Of a DNA stretch of 36,765 bases, positions 22,290 through 30,739 are shown piece by piece. This DNA is from JBHJGM01 sp964405825 (GTDB lineage: Bacteria; Verrucomicrobiota; Verrucomicrobiia; Opitutales; JBHJGM01). Position 1 is the stretch's first letter. Every line of letters begins with the position of its first letter. Location: NCBI GenBank assembly GCA_964405825.1, contig CAYOPI010000030.1, forward strand, positions 1 through 36,765, read 5' to 3'. Position numbers and translations under genes: made by a program. Under the pieces are notes generated by a model. The model made no database searches. It saw nothing but the letters and a program-made list of their open reading frames with translations, and was not told the origin of the DNA.

Positions 22290-23107
22290 CCGAGGCGAAG
22301 GCAGACGCCGCAGCGCTGGCCGAGCGGCCGGCGGTTTCCCTGGAAGTGGAGGACCTGCACGTGTCCTTCGGGCGGCAGCGGGTGTTGAAGGGGCTGGGCT
22401 TCGCGGTTGAGCCGGGGGAGATTTTCGCGCTGATGGGGCCGAGCGGCTCGGGCAAGAGCGTGTTGCTGCGCACGGTGATGGGCCTGATGCGGCCGGAGCG
22501 CGGGCAGGTGAAGATCGACGGACGCGACGCCAGCGACCCGGCCACCCACCGCGCGATCGTCACCTCGATGGTCTTTCAGGCCGGGGCGCTCTTTAACTCG
22601 CTGAGCGTGTTCGACAACCTGGCGTTTTATCCGCGCGAGCACCGTCTGTATGACGCGGCGCGGTTGCGGGCAAAGGTGGAGCGTTGCCTGGAGGTTTTCA
22701 ACCTGGCCGACGCCGCGCCGAAGACCCCGGCCGAGCTGTCGGGGGGTATGCGCAAGCGTGTGGCGATCGCGCGGGCGCTGATGATGGAGCCGCAGCTGAT
22801 CCTTTATGACGAGCCGACCAGCGAACTGGACCCGGTGACGGCAGCGAACATCGCCGAGGTCATTGCGCTGTTGAAGCAACAGTTTGCCGTGACCAGCGTG
22901 GTGGTGACGCACGACCGGGACCTGGCGTTGTCCATCTGCCAGCGCGTGGGGGTGATTTTTGAGGGGGAGTTGGCCGCGCTGGAGACGCCCGCGGGGCTGC
23001 GCGCGCTGGACGATCCGCGCCTGCAGGACTTTCTGGACCCGGCGATCGACCCTCGTCATCCTCGGTTCAGACAGGCCGGCCGCAACAGTGCGGTGACGGA
23101 GGCCTAG
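22286..23107 (+). CDS. MlaF-like ABC transporter ATP-binding protein
   Basis: Cytosolic ATPase of 273 residues for an MCE/Mla-type lipid transporter. Walker A GPSGSGKS, Q-loop VFQAGALFNSLSVFDNLAF, signature LSGGMRKRVAIARAL, Walker B LILYDEPTSELDP and switch His VVTHD are all intact. The QAGALFNSLSVFDN region is diagnostic for Mla ATPases. Its start overlaps the stop of the binding-protein gene by four bases, and the MCE gene follows after seven bases. The permease is not here; an MlaE homologue lies on the other strand at 28075-28878. Confidence 0.93.
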   Translation: MTEAKADAAALAERPAVSLEVEDLHVSFGRQRVLKGLGFAVEPGEIFALMGPSGSGKSVLLRTVMGLMRPERGQVKIDGRDASDPATHRAIVTSMVFQAGALFNSLSVFDNLAFYPREHRLYDAARLRAKVERCLEVFNLADAAPKTPAELSGGMRKRVAIARALMMEPQLILYDEPTSELDPVTAANIAEVIALLKQQFAVTSVVVTHDRDLALSICQRVGVIFEGELAALETPAGLRALDDPRLQDFLDPAIDPRHPRFRQAGRNSAVTEA

Positions 23108-23114
23108 AGCAGTT

Positions 23115-24128
23115 ATGCAGCGAAACTATCAATACGTGGGCGTGGGGCTGTTCTTCATGTTCGGGCTGGCGCTGTTGTGGAGTGTGTTCGAGACGCTGGG
23201 TCAGGGCTCGGTGGAGGCCGAGGAGGGCTTCCGGGTGACGGCGCGCTTCACGGATTTGAAGGCGGTCAAGATCGGCGACCCGGTGCAGGTGGCCGGGTTG
23301 CAGGTGGGGCTGGTGCAGGATGCCAACCTCGTTGACAACCTGGCTGAGGTGACCTTCCTGCTGGAAAACGGCATCTCCGTGCCGGTGGATTCGGTGGCGA
23401 TGATCCGGGCTTCGGGGGTGCTCGGCAGCAGCTACGTGGATATTGTGCCGGGCGAGAGCGCGCAGGCGCTGCGGGAGGGCGACGCGGTGCAGACGGTGGC
23501 GCGGCCCGGGCTCAACGACGTGGCCCCGGTGGTTTCGGAACTGGCCGAGGAGCTGATGCGCACCCTGCGCGGGCTGGAGACAGGCGAGGACGGCGGCGTC
23601 AGTGGTCTCGGGGCGGGCCTGTCCGACGGGATTCGCGCGCTGGGCACGCTGGGAGCCGTCCTGGAGGAGAACCGGGAGAATTTGAAGGCGATTTCGGCGA
23701 ATCTGAGCGCGGTCACCGGGCAACTGGCGCGCGGCGAAGGCACGCTGGGCAAACTGCTGGCCGAGGAGGCGGCTTACGACGAGTTGCGCGTGCTGCTGGC
23801 GCAAACACAGGCGGCGGTGGCGTCGTTTGGGCGTCTGGGCTCCGAGGCCGAGGGGCTGCTGGCGGACCTGAGGGCGGGTGAGGGTGCCGCGGGCATGCTC
23901 CTGGCCGACGAGACAACCGAGGCGCAGCTGAAGGCGATTCTGGCCAACGTGCAGGCGTTTTCGGAGGCGCTGAACGCGGAGGACTCCACGGTGGGGCGTC
24001 TGCTGCGCGACGATCGGCTGTACCGGCAGCTGGAGGCGGCGATTGAGGGGGTGCAGGAGGCCGTCGGGGCGCTGGATGAGACGGGCCCGGCGAGCGCGGC
24101 CGGGGTGATCGGCGGGGCGTTGTTCTAA
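23115..24128 (+). CDS. MlaD/MCE domain protein
   Basis: Single-pass inner-membrane protein of 337 residues with a periplasmic MCE domain that forms the hexameric lipid ring of Mla-type transporters. N-terminal TM (YVGVGLFFMFGLALLWSVF), then the MCE core (VTARFTDLKAVKIGDPVQVAG, RASGVLGSSYVDIVPG). The C-terminal 200 residues are helical with repeated EGTLGKLLAEE, EGAAGMLLADE and STVGRLLRDD phrases, as in longer MCE proteins. Third gene of the operon; the substrate, probably phospholipid, is inferred from the family. Confidence 0.93.
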   Translation: MQRNYQYVGVGLFFMFGLALLWSVFETLGQGSVEAEEGFRVTARFTDLKAVKIGDPVQVAGLQVGLVQDANLVDNLAEVTFLLENGISVPVDSVAMIRASGVLGSSYVDIVPGESAQALREGDAVQTVARPGLNDVAPVVSELAEELMRTLRGLETGEDGGVSGLGAGLSDGIRALGTLGAVLEENRENLKAISANLSAVTGQLARGEGTLGKLLAEEAAYDELRVLLAQTQAAVASFGRLGSEAEGLLADLRAGEGAAGMLLADETTEAQLKAILANVQAFSEALNAEDSTVGRLLRDDRLYRQLEAAIEGVQEAVGALDETGPASAAGVIGGALF

Positions 24129-24288
24129 GGTACTTCCACGTTGGGTGAGGAGAATCGCGCCCAAATCATCTTTTTTTTGAACGGAGTCGGCGGGGGGTGC
24201 GTCTGAGTAAGCAAAGACCCACATTCCGCACCGTGAGTGTGCGCTCTTCGTTTAGTTTCAGTCTTGTTTATAGTTTGCATTTTGAAAG

Positions 24289-24321
24289 CGGCTCCGATGG
24301 TTGCGGGGCCGTTTTCTTTTT
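24289..24321 (+). terminator. Rho-independent terminator between the MCE operon and rsmE
   Basis: CGGCTCC (24289-24295) pairs with GGGGCCG (24305-24311) around a nine-base loop, followed by TTTTCTTTTT. It ends the upstream operon or a short leader, 160 bases after the MCE gene. Confidence 0.75.
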
Positions 24322-24401
24322 GGGCGGATTCGGCGGCCTGAAGGGTGTTGGCAGAGCACGGGGTGCTTGACGTGGGCGTGGGGGGCTGGCTGCAGTGAGG
24401 G

Positions 24402-25181
24402 ATGGCCGGGCCGCGTTGTTTTGTGAAAGGAGACTGGCGCGCGGGCGAGGCGGTGGACCTGCCGGCGGAGGAAGCCCATCACCTGGCGCGGGTGCTGCGG
24501 GTGCGGGCAGGTGGCGTGGTGACAGTGCTCAACGGCGCGGGCCAGAGGGGTTCGGGGACGCTGCGCCTGACCGGCAAACGGGCTTCCGTCGCGCTGGAGC
24601 GGGTCGAGGTTGAGCCGGTGGCAGCGATTCAGCTCAATTGGGTGCAGGCGCTGCCCAAGGGCCGGCTGCTGGACAATCTGTTGCGGCAGGCGGTGGAGAT
24701 TGGCGTGGGCCGGGTGGTACCGGTGACCAGCGAGCATTGCGAGGTGCGGCTGGAGGCCGGCGGGAAACGTCCTGAGAGCAAGCGCGAACGCTGGCGGCTG
24801 GCGGCGATTGAGGCGTTGAAGCAGTCCGGCAACGCGTGGCTGCCTGAGATTGAGCCAGTGCGGCCGTTTGCCGAGTGGGTGGTGGCGTGGCAGAGGGCAT
24901 CCGCTGCCGGCGCGGTCCTGCTGGCGGGGAGTCTGGAGCCGGGCGCACGCCTGCTGGGAGAGGTCCTGGCAGAGCTGCCTTCGGAGACAAGGTCGGTCAC
25001 GCTCGCGATTGGGCCGGAGGGGGATTTTTCGCGGAGTGAGTACGCGGCGTTGCGGGAGGCCGGGGCGCGGGCGGTGCGCTTCGGGAAAACGGTCCTGCGA
25101 GTTGATACGGCGGCGTTGTACGGGCTTAGTGTCGCTGACCAGTGGCGCTGCGGGCGCGCCTGCGGTGCAAATGAGGAATAA
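24402..25181 (+). CDS. rsmE: 16S rRNA (uracil-1498-N3)-methyltransferase RsmE
   Basis: SPOUT-class SAM-dependent enzyme of 259 residues that methylates U1498 of 16S rRNA. N-terminal PUA-like part (EEAHHLARVLRVRAGGVVTV), then ALPKGRLLDNLLRQAVEIGV and the SAM-binding knot LAIGPEGDFSRSEY with VRFGKTVLRVDTAALYGL (family: LGxRILRxETAAL). ATG 24402. The gene's end overlaps a possible early start of the thioredoxin gene. Confident assignment. Confidence 0.93.
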   Translation: MAGPRCFVKGDWRAGEAVDLPAEEAHHLARVLRVRAGGVVTVLNGAGQRGSGTLRLTGKRASVALERVEVEPVAAIQLNWVQALPKGRLLDNLLRQAVEIGVGRVVPVTSEHCEVRLEAGGKRPESKRERWRLAAIEALKQSGNAWLPEIEPVRPFAEWVVAWQRASAAGAVLLAGSLEPGARLLGEVLAELPSETRSVTLAIGPEGDFSRSEYAALREAGARAVRFGKTVLRVDTAALYGLSVADQWRCGRACGANEE

Positions 25182-25248
25182 AGCCTGGCCGGTTGCCTCC
25201 GATCAGTGCGGGAAGGCCTTTCGAAGGCCGGAGAACCCATTGCGAAGT

Positions 25249-25764
25249 ATGTTTCTTTTTGCCAACAAACTTTTCATTGCGCTGGTGCTGATGGCCGGAG
25301 CGGTTCTGGTGGCCTACTTTGTCCAGCGCGAGGAGGGGGTCGCGACGCCGGCGGTCGAGAATGACTGGGTGACCTCCTGGAACGAGGCCGTGGTGCGGTC
25401 GACCGAGACGCAGCGCCCGATTTTCATGCTCTTCACGGGCTCGGACTGGTGCCCGCCCTGCAAGATGCTGGAGGAGCAGGCACTGCAGACGCAGGCCTTC
25501 GCGGACTTCGCCGAGGCCAACCTGGTGCTGCTGATGTATGATCTGCCGCGCTCGGGCTCCATTTCGATGGAGGCGCAGGGGATGGTTGAGCGATTCGATG
25601 GCGGGCGCCTGCCGACGTACCTGGTGGTGCAGCCGGACGGGCGGGTGCTGGCGCGCAATCTCGGGGTTCCGCGGGGCGGGGCCGCGGGCTTGATCGCGTT
25701 CATTGAGCAGGCGACGAAGCGCTCGGCGGCGGCGGACCAGGGCACCGCCAAGGCAGCCCTTTAG
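25249..25764 (+). CDS. Membrane-anchored thioredoxin-like protein
   Basis: Protein of 171 residues with an N-terminal hydrophobic anchor or signal (FANKLFIALVLMAGAVLVAYF) and a thioredoxin-fold domain. The active site is WCPPC within FTGSDWCPPCKMLEEQAL, and the cis-Pro is in GRLPTYLVVQPDG, so a periplasmic disulfide reductase or isomerase role is likely. The start is ambiguous: ATG 25249 begins at the anchor; an in-frame ATG at 25171 overlaps the end of rsmE and would add 26 residues. Either way it is probably translated from the rsmE message. Confidence 0.87.
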   Translation: MFLFANKLFIALVLMAGAVLVAYFVQREEGVATPAVENDWVTSWNEAVVRSTETQRPIFMLFTGSDWCPPCKMLEEQALQTQAFADFAEANLVLLMYDLPRSGSISMEAQGMVERFDGGRLPTYLVVQPDGRVLARNLGVPRGGAAGLIAFIEQATKRSAAADQGTAKAAL

Positions 25765-25875
25765 CGCGAGGGTTTTGCGTTAGGGAGCGGCGATCGGCGG
25801 GTTTTCGGGCCGGGGCCGGGACGATGGGTTGACGGGCGCGGGCGCGTCTCCGCATGTTCGAGCGAGCCGCCTGAC

Positions 25876-26361
25876 ATGAAAGCCTTTTTGCTGCGCCACG
25901 CCGATGCCGAGAACACCATCCCCGACGAGTCGCGAGTCCTCTCGCCCAAGGGCCGCCAGCAGGTGCGTGAGCTGGCCACGTTTCTGAAGCGCAGGGCGCT
26001 CTCGCAGGTGACCGAGATTCGTCACAGCCCCTACCTGCGCGCGCGAGAGACGGCCGAACTGCTCAAGGAGCAGCGCAAGCTGGACGCGCCCCTGGTCGAG
26101 GCGGCGGGCCTGCTGCCCTCCGACGATCCGCTGGAGACGGCGCATGAGCTGGCCGCCCTGGAGACGGATATCCTGCTGGTGGGCCACAATTTCCACATCG
26201 AGGAACTGGCCTCCTGCCTGTTGACCGGGCGCACGACCGAGCCGGCGGTGAAGTTCAAGAAGTGCGGGCTGTTGTGCGTGGAACGGGCCAATGACCCCAC
26301 GACCAACCACCCCTTTGGCCTGTGGGTGCTGCGTTGGTACATCGTGCCGAAGCTGCTGTAG
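25876..26361 (+). CDS. SixA-like histidine phosphatase
   Basis: Short branch-2-like histidine phosphatase of 161 residues. The phosphohistidine motif LLRHADAE opens the protein; SPYLRARETAELL and LLVGHNFHIEEL supply the second Arg and His. In E. coli SixA removes phosphate from histidine phosphotransfer proteins; the target here is unknown. ATG 25876 is at the start of the conserved strand. It lies 40 bases before the class V aminotransferase gene. Confidence 0.9.
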   Translation: MKAFLLRHADAENTIPDESRVLSPKGRQQVRELATFLKRRALSQVTEIRHSPYLRARETAELLKEQRKLDAPLVEAAGLLPSDDPLETAHELAALETDILLVGHNFHIEELASCLLTGRTTEPAVKFKKCGLLCVERANDPTTNHPFGLWVLRWYIVPKLL

Positions 26362-26400
26362 TGGGCTTGATGCGGGCGGGGCGGTGTGCTTGCTTCGGGG

Positions 26401-27570
26401 ATGACGATTGAGGCTTTGCATGCCGATGAGGCGCGGCGCCGGGAGCTTTTTCCGGTGGCGGCCAACGAGGTTTTTCTGGCGAACGCGGCGGTGTGTTCGC
26501 TGCCGGGCCCGGTTGCCCGGGCGATGGCCGACTATTGCCTGGGCGCGACCCAGGGCGATCAGGAGCTGCGGTTTCCGATGCAGCTCTTTGGCGAGGTGCG
26601 GCAGCGGGCCGGTCAGCTTCTGGAAGTGGATCCGCGGGACATCGCGCTGGTCGGGCCGACCTCGGTCGGCCTGTCGGTGGTGGCGAACGGGCTGGCCTGG
26701 GAGGCGGGCGACAACGTGGTCTTTGCCCCGGATGATTATCCCTCCAACGCGGTTGTTTGGATGCATCTGGAGAAGCGCGGGGTGGAGCTGCGGCCAATCA
26801 TGCCGGAGACACCCGGGGTGATCACCCTGGCCGACGTGCAGGCGAAGGTCGACGGGCGGACGCGGCTGGTTGGGTTGTCGTCGGCGCATTTCATCACCGG
26901 TTACCGGCTGGAAGTGGAGGCGATCGGACGGTGGCTGCGTGAACAGGACGTGCTCTTCTCGCTGGACGCGATCCAGACGCTGGGCGCGCTGAAGACGCCG
27001 CTGGAGTGGGTGGACTTTGCCCCGGCGGACTCGCACAAGTGGATGCTGGGCCCGTGCGGCACGGGCATCGTGTACGTGTCCGAGCGCGGGCGGGAGTTTC
27101 TTGAGCCGACGCTGCTGGGCTGGGCCAACGTGGAATGCCCGGACTTCGTCACCCCCGATGTGATTCGCTTCAAGCCCGACGCGCGGCGTTACGAGGCGGG
27201 CTCGCAGGGGCTGGTCGGCGTGGTCGGGTTGCACGCAGCGCTGGGGATGCTGCTGGAGTTTGGGCTCGAGGCGATCGAGCAGACGATTGTCGGCCACACG
27301 CGCAAGCTGCGGGCGGCGCTGCGTTCGATGGACTATGACCTGGGCAGCGAGGACGACGAGCGCGTGAGCGGCATCACGAGCTTTCGCAAGGAGGGCGTCG
27401 ACCTGGCTGAGATTCACCAGCGCCTGCGCGAGCACGGGGTGGTGGGTTCGCTGCGCTCGACACGTGACCGCCGGCAGTGGATTCGGTTTTCGCCGCACGT
27501 CTTCAACACCGAGGCCGAGCTGGACCGCGCGCTGGAGTTGCTGGAGCCCAGCAGCGTGCTGCGTTCCTGA
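26401..27570 (+). CDS. PLP-dependent class V aminotransferase (cysteine desulfurase-like)
   Basis: Fold-type I PLP enzyme of 389 residues. The PLP lysine is K213 in SHKWMLGPCGTG. Asp of SLDAIQTLGAL holds the pyridine nitrogen, and RRYEAGSQGLVGVVGLHAAL is the usual binding segment. No active-site Cys loop of SufS/IscS type is evident, so the substrate could be another amino acid (isopenicillin-N-epimerase-like or kynureninase-like members exist). The ATG at 26401 is preferred over GTG 26386. No sulfur-assembly genes are adjacent. Confidence 0.9.
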   Translation: MTIEALHADEARRRELFPVAANEVFLANAAVCSLPGPVARAMADYCLGATQGDQELRFPMQLFGEVRQRAGQLLEVDPRDIALVGPTSVGLSVVANGLAWEAGDNVVFAPDDYPSNAVVWMHLEKRGVELRPIMPETPGVITLADVQAKVDGRTRLVGLSSAHFITGYRLEVEAIGRWLREQDVLFSLDAIQTLGALKTPLEWVDFAPADSHKWMLGPCGTGIVYVSERGREFLEPTLLGWANVECPDFVTPDVIRFKPDARRYEAGSQGLVGVVGLHAALGMLLEFGLEAIEQTIVGHTRKLRAALRSMDYDLGSEDDERVSGITSFRKEGVDLAEIHQRLREHGVVGSLRSTRDRRQWIRFSPHVFNTEAELDRALELLEPSSVLRS

Positions 27571-27657
27571 GGCTTTGCTCCGGGCTGTCGGCGAGCCTGG
27601 CTTGGGTGGCGGGCGGATTTGATTGAAAACGCGGCCAGGATTTGGCGAGCTAGCGGG

Positions 27658-27993
27658 ATGAAGATGACGTTGCTTGCTGGAGTGGGACTGGCGTTGGGTT
27701 TGCTGACGTGGGCGGGTTGCGCCTCTTCGGGGGGGTCGGCGGACACGTCCGCGGCGGCTCCGGCGAAGGGGGCAAAGGTGCTCGACATCGCGGTGCTGCC
27801 GGAGGGCGACTATGTGATGGAAAACGCCCGCATGGACGCGATGACGCTGCGCCGCCAGCTCTATGACATGATGAGCGACACGCCGGTGCGGATTGTGGAT
27901 GCCTCCGGCGGCAACGCCGAAGCCCTGGAGCAGCTGACGATTCTCCTGGAGCAGAAGGGGATCACGCCGGTGGAGATCGTCGAGATGCCCTAG
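27658..27993 (+). CDS. Lipoprotein with TolR/ExbD-like periplasmic domain
   Basis: Protein of 111 residues with a lipoprotein signal (LLAGVGLALGLLTWAGC, lipobox WAGC), an Ala/Ser linker and a 70-residue domain. The domain pattern 'VLDIAVLPEGDYVMEN', 'LRRQLYDMM', 'TPVRIVDASGGN', 'ALEQLTILLEQKGITPVEIV' resembles the periplasmic part of ExbD/TolR. If correct, it has a lipid anchor instead of the usual TM helix and lacks the proton-channel Asp. The similarity is read by eye. ATG 27658 starts at the signal peptide. It is convergent with the MlaE-type gene. Confidence 0.7.
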   Translation: MKMTLLAGVGLALGLLTWAGCASSGGSADTSAAAPAKGAKVLDIAVLPEGDYVMENARMDAMTLRRQLYDMMSDTPVRIVDASGGNAEALEQLTILLEQKGITPVEIVEMP

Positions 27994-28036
27994 CCGGGGA
28001 ACGGCCTTTGTTCCGGGGTGCTTCGTTCGGCGGCGG

Positions 28037-28060
28037 GCGTTTTCTGCGAGCAGAACCAGC
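28037..28060. other. Hairpin between convergent genes
   Basis: TTCTGC-GA-GCAGAA (28042-28055), enclosed with GGGC/GCCC, lies between the lipoprotein and MlaE-type genes. No T run follows on either strand within a few bases, so termination is only a possibility. Confidence 0.3.
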
Positions 28061-28074
28061 CCGAGGCGGCGTTT

Positions 28075-28878
28075 TCAGATCAGCAGGCGGGTGATGAAAT
28101 AGTCGCTCAGGAGGATGGCGACCATGGACCAGACGACGGCGCGGGTGACGGCAGATCCGATCTCGCGGGGTCCGCCGCTGGTGCGCAGGCCCTCGGCGCA
28201 GACGATGGTCATCACCAGCAGCCCGAAGGCCTCGGCCTTGATCATGCCGTCGACCACTTCGCCGAAGGTGACGAGTTCCTCAAGGCTGTTCCAGTAGCGC
28301 TCGGGTGAGATGCCGATGAAGCTGATGGTGGTGGCCGTGAGGGCGCCGCCGAGCCAGCCCGAGAAGATCGCAATGAGCGAGAGCAGCGGCATGACCAGCG
28401 CGACGGCGACCAGGCGCGGCATGATGAGAATGCGCTCGGGCGGGATGTTCATGGTGCGCAGGGCGTCGATCTCGCTGTAGACCTTCATGGAGGCGAGTTC
28501 GGCGGTCGTGGCCGAGCCGACGCGTCCGGCCAGGAGGAAGGCGGTCATGACCGGGCCCAGCTCGCGGGCGAGGGACAGGCCGACGATGCCGCCCATGATG
28601 TCGTTGGCGCCGGAGGCGAGCTGGTTGAGGGCCTCGCCGGTCTGCAGGGCGAGGACCGCGCCGATGAAGAGGCTCAAAAGCGCCACAATTGGCAGGGTGG
28701 CCACGCTCATCTCGAAGGCGTAGTCGACAAAGCGCGGGAACTGGCGCGGGAGCGCGGGCAGCCAGTACATCGCACGAAAAAAGAGCACGATGGCCCCGCC
28801 GACGGTCTCCAGCACATAGGCCACGCCGTCCAGGGGCGGGCGGATGAAGGCGGTCAGGGTGGTCCGGAGGCGGGACAT
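28075..28878 (-). CDS. MlaE-type ABC transporter permease
   Basis: Integral membrane protein of 267 residues with about five to six TM segments. Family marks: FIGAVLALQTGEALNQLASG, GLSLARELGPVMTAFLLAGRVGSA and SEIDALRTMNIPPERILIMPR, all typical of MlaE. It should pair with an MlaF-like ATPase and an MCE protein, present in this window at 22286-24128 on the other strand. Its ATG is two bases after the TAA of the WPL repeat protein gene, so the two are translationally coupled. ATG 28878 matches the family start. Confidence 0.93.
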   Translation of the reverse strand: MSRLRTTLTAFIRPPLDGVAYVLETVGGAIVLFFRAMYWLPALPRQFPRFVDYAFEMSVATLPIVALLSLFIGAVLALQTGEALNQLASGANDIMGGIVGLSLARELGPVMTAFLLAGRVGSATTAELASMKVYSEIDALRTMNIPPERILIMPRLVAVALVMPLLSLIAIFSGWLGGALTATTISFIGISPERYWNSLEELVTFGEVVDGMIKAEAFGLLVMTIVCAEGLRTSGGPREIGSAVTRAVVWSMVAILLSDYFITRLLI

Positions 28879-28880
28879 CT

Positions 28881-30536
28881 TTAGCGTCGCGGGCCGAAGC
28901 GCGGTTGGCCCACGTTGCGCCAGGGGGAGTTTTGGGGCAAGCGTTGGTGGAAGAGGTCGAGGGTGCGCTGGCCGTCCGCGTCGGTGGACATTGTCAAAGC
29001 ACCGCCGAGGACCTTGAACCACCCGCCTTGGCGGTCTTTGCTGGCGGACCAGGCCAGCAGAAACCAGAGGCGATTCGTCGTATTGAGCTCGTCCTTGGTA
29101 CGGGTGAACAGGCCCCAGAGAAGAGAGTGGCGTTGGCGCGCTCCCTGGTCGGTTGATTCATAACGGTAGAGCGTCAGCAGCGGGGTGTAGAGGCGCTGGA
29201 CCTGGCGGTCGCCGGGAAAGATCGGTGCGAGGATGCTGGGGAACTGCAGTTGCCTGAGGCCCGCGCCATTGTCGACGGCGGTGAGCAGTGGCCACAGGTC
29301 GTAGCGTTTGGCGGTGAAGGCTTCGGGCGGCTGGCCGGCGAGGGTGCGCGTTTCGGCGCGAAAGAGGAAGTAGAGCAACTGCTCGCGCTGGAGGCGGATT
29401 TCGCCGCGGGTTTCGTCGCGCAGGTTCAGCAGCGGGAAGAGGAACCAGCGGTTCTGGTCGCCGTCGTCAAAGGTGGTGTGCGCGTGGAAGGGCAACCAGC
29501 GGTTGACGGTTTTCCGGCCGCGGCCCTGCACCCAGAGCGGCCAGAGGTAGCGCTCTTCGCGGTAGGCCGGATCGAGTTCGCGACGCCAGCCGAAGAAGGG
29601 GTAGACGAAGGTGACGTCGCGGAGGTTGGGTGAGCGCTCGTGCGCGTAGAAGGGGAGGATGCCCTCGACGCGGCGCGTTTCCCGGCCGGAGGGGGCGTAT
29701 TCACTGCGTCGATACACCAGCGGCCAGAGCAGGTAGCGAAAGTCAGAAAGACCGCGGGGGGTGCGCTGGTGAAGGTTGCCCAGCAGCGGCCAGAGGGCCC
29801 AGCCGCCGGCGCCGTTGCCCCGCTGCCACTGCACGAACGGAAACGGCGCGTAGTGGCGGCGCAGGCCGTTGCGTTCGGTGCGGCCATAAAGCGGGAAGAG
29901 GGTCCAGGTGAGTTCGTCGTAGAAGAGGAAGTCCTTCACGCTGCCGCCGAAGGGCAGGACGCCGAAGTAGTCGGCCTCGGGGTCGCCGGAGTCGCGGTAG
30001 TAGACGAAGGGGAAGGCGCGCAGGTAGGTGTTGGCGGGGCGAACCTCGGTGGCGTCGCGGTGGACGTAGGTCAGGGCGTTGAGCACGGCACTGTAGCGGA
30101 CCAGGCCGGGCCGTTGCTGGCGCTGCAGTAACGGGTAGAGCAGGTGGTCGGTGCGGTGGGTTTTTTTGAAGTTGTGGCTGTGGAGCCAGATCGGGCGAAG
30201 GGCAAACCAGAGGTCGCCGGCAAAGGGGTCGGGGGCCCGGGTGGCGTCTTCGACCAGTGGACCGATGAAACGGCGGCTTTCGCGAAAGCCGGCTTCGTCG
30301 ACCAGGAACGGCCAGAAAGTGTTGTTCACGTTGCCCGGCGAGTGGATCGGAATCTTGTCTTTGGGCAGGTCGAAGCGTTCGGAGTCCTCGTCCGCGAGAT
30401 GCTTCGGGGCCAGGAGTGCCGTTGGCGTCGCAGCGTCGGTGAGTTCCTGCGCGGGCAGCGCCAAGGCCGTGGCCAGGCCGAAGAGGGCGGCCGTCGAGGC
30501 TCCACGACCGAGCCATCGAATGCGGCATCGCTGCAC
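28881..30536 (-). CDS. WPL-repeat protein, probable outer-membrane beta-barrel
   Basis: Not a named family to me. After a signal peptide (STAALFGLATALALPAQ), about 13 irregular repeats follow the pattern aromatic-x-[LF]-[WFY]-P-[LF]-x(3-5)-R: LLYPLLQRQQ, FPFVYYRDSG, TLFPLYGRTE, ALWPLLGNLH, LLWPLVYRRS, FVYPFFGWRR, YLWPLWVQGR, FLFPLLNLRD, YDLWPLLTAV and others. Short amphipathic strands separated by charged turns suggest a beta-barrel or stacked hairpins. The stop codon lies two bases before the ATG of the MlaE-type gene, which argues for a role in envelope lipid traffic (inference). The start is uncertain: GTG 30536 precedes the signal peptide and has AGGGGG upstream; an ATG at 30659 would add 41 residues. 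Confidence 0.75.
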   Translation of the reverse strand: MQRCRIRWLGRGASTAALFGLATALALPAQELTDAATPTALLAPKHLADEDSERFDLPKDKIPIHSPGNVNNTFWPFLVDEAGFRESRRFIGPLVEDATRAPDPFAGDLWFALRPIWLHSHNFKKTHRTDHLLYPLLQRQQRPGLVRYSAVLNALTYVHRDATEVRPANTYLRAFPFVYYRDSGDPEADYFGVLPFGGSVKDFLFYDELTWTLFPLYGRTERNGLRRHYAPFPFVQWQRGNGAGGWALWPLLGNLHQRTPRGLSDFRYLLWPLVYRRSEYAPSGRETRRVEGILPFYAHERSPNLRDVTFVYPFFGWRRELDPAYREERYLWPLWVQGRGRKTVNRWLPFHAHTTFDDGDQNRWFLFPLLNLRDETRGEIRLQREQLLYFLFRAETRTLAGQPPEAFTAKRYDLWPLLTAVDNGAGLRQLQFPSILAPIFPGDRQVQRLYTPLLTLYRYESTDQGARQRHSLLWGLFTRTKDELNTTNRLWFLLAWSASKDRQGGWFKVLGGALTMSTDADGQRTLDLFHQRLPQNSPWRNVGQPRFGPRR

Positions 30537-30739
30537 TTTTGCACACCCCCTCACCGGGTTGGAGTCAGGCAGGAAGGCCGGGAGTTGTAAAAACAAAGCG
30601 AAAAAGGGGTGTGGCTTTTCGGGGTGGTCGGCCCGGAGCCGATAATGAAGATGGCGCATTCGTCGCTACGTCTGTGCCGCCGCTGCTTCTTTGAACACAA
30701 AGTTGATGCCGGTTCGCTTCGGCGGACCTCTCCGACACG

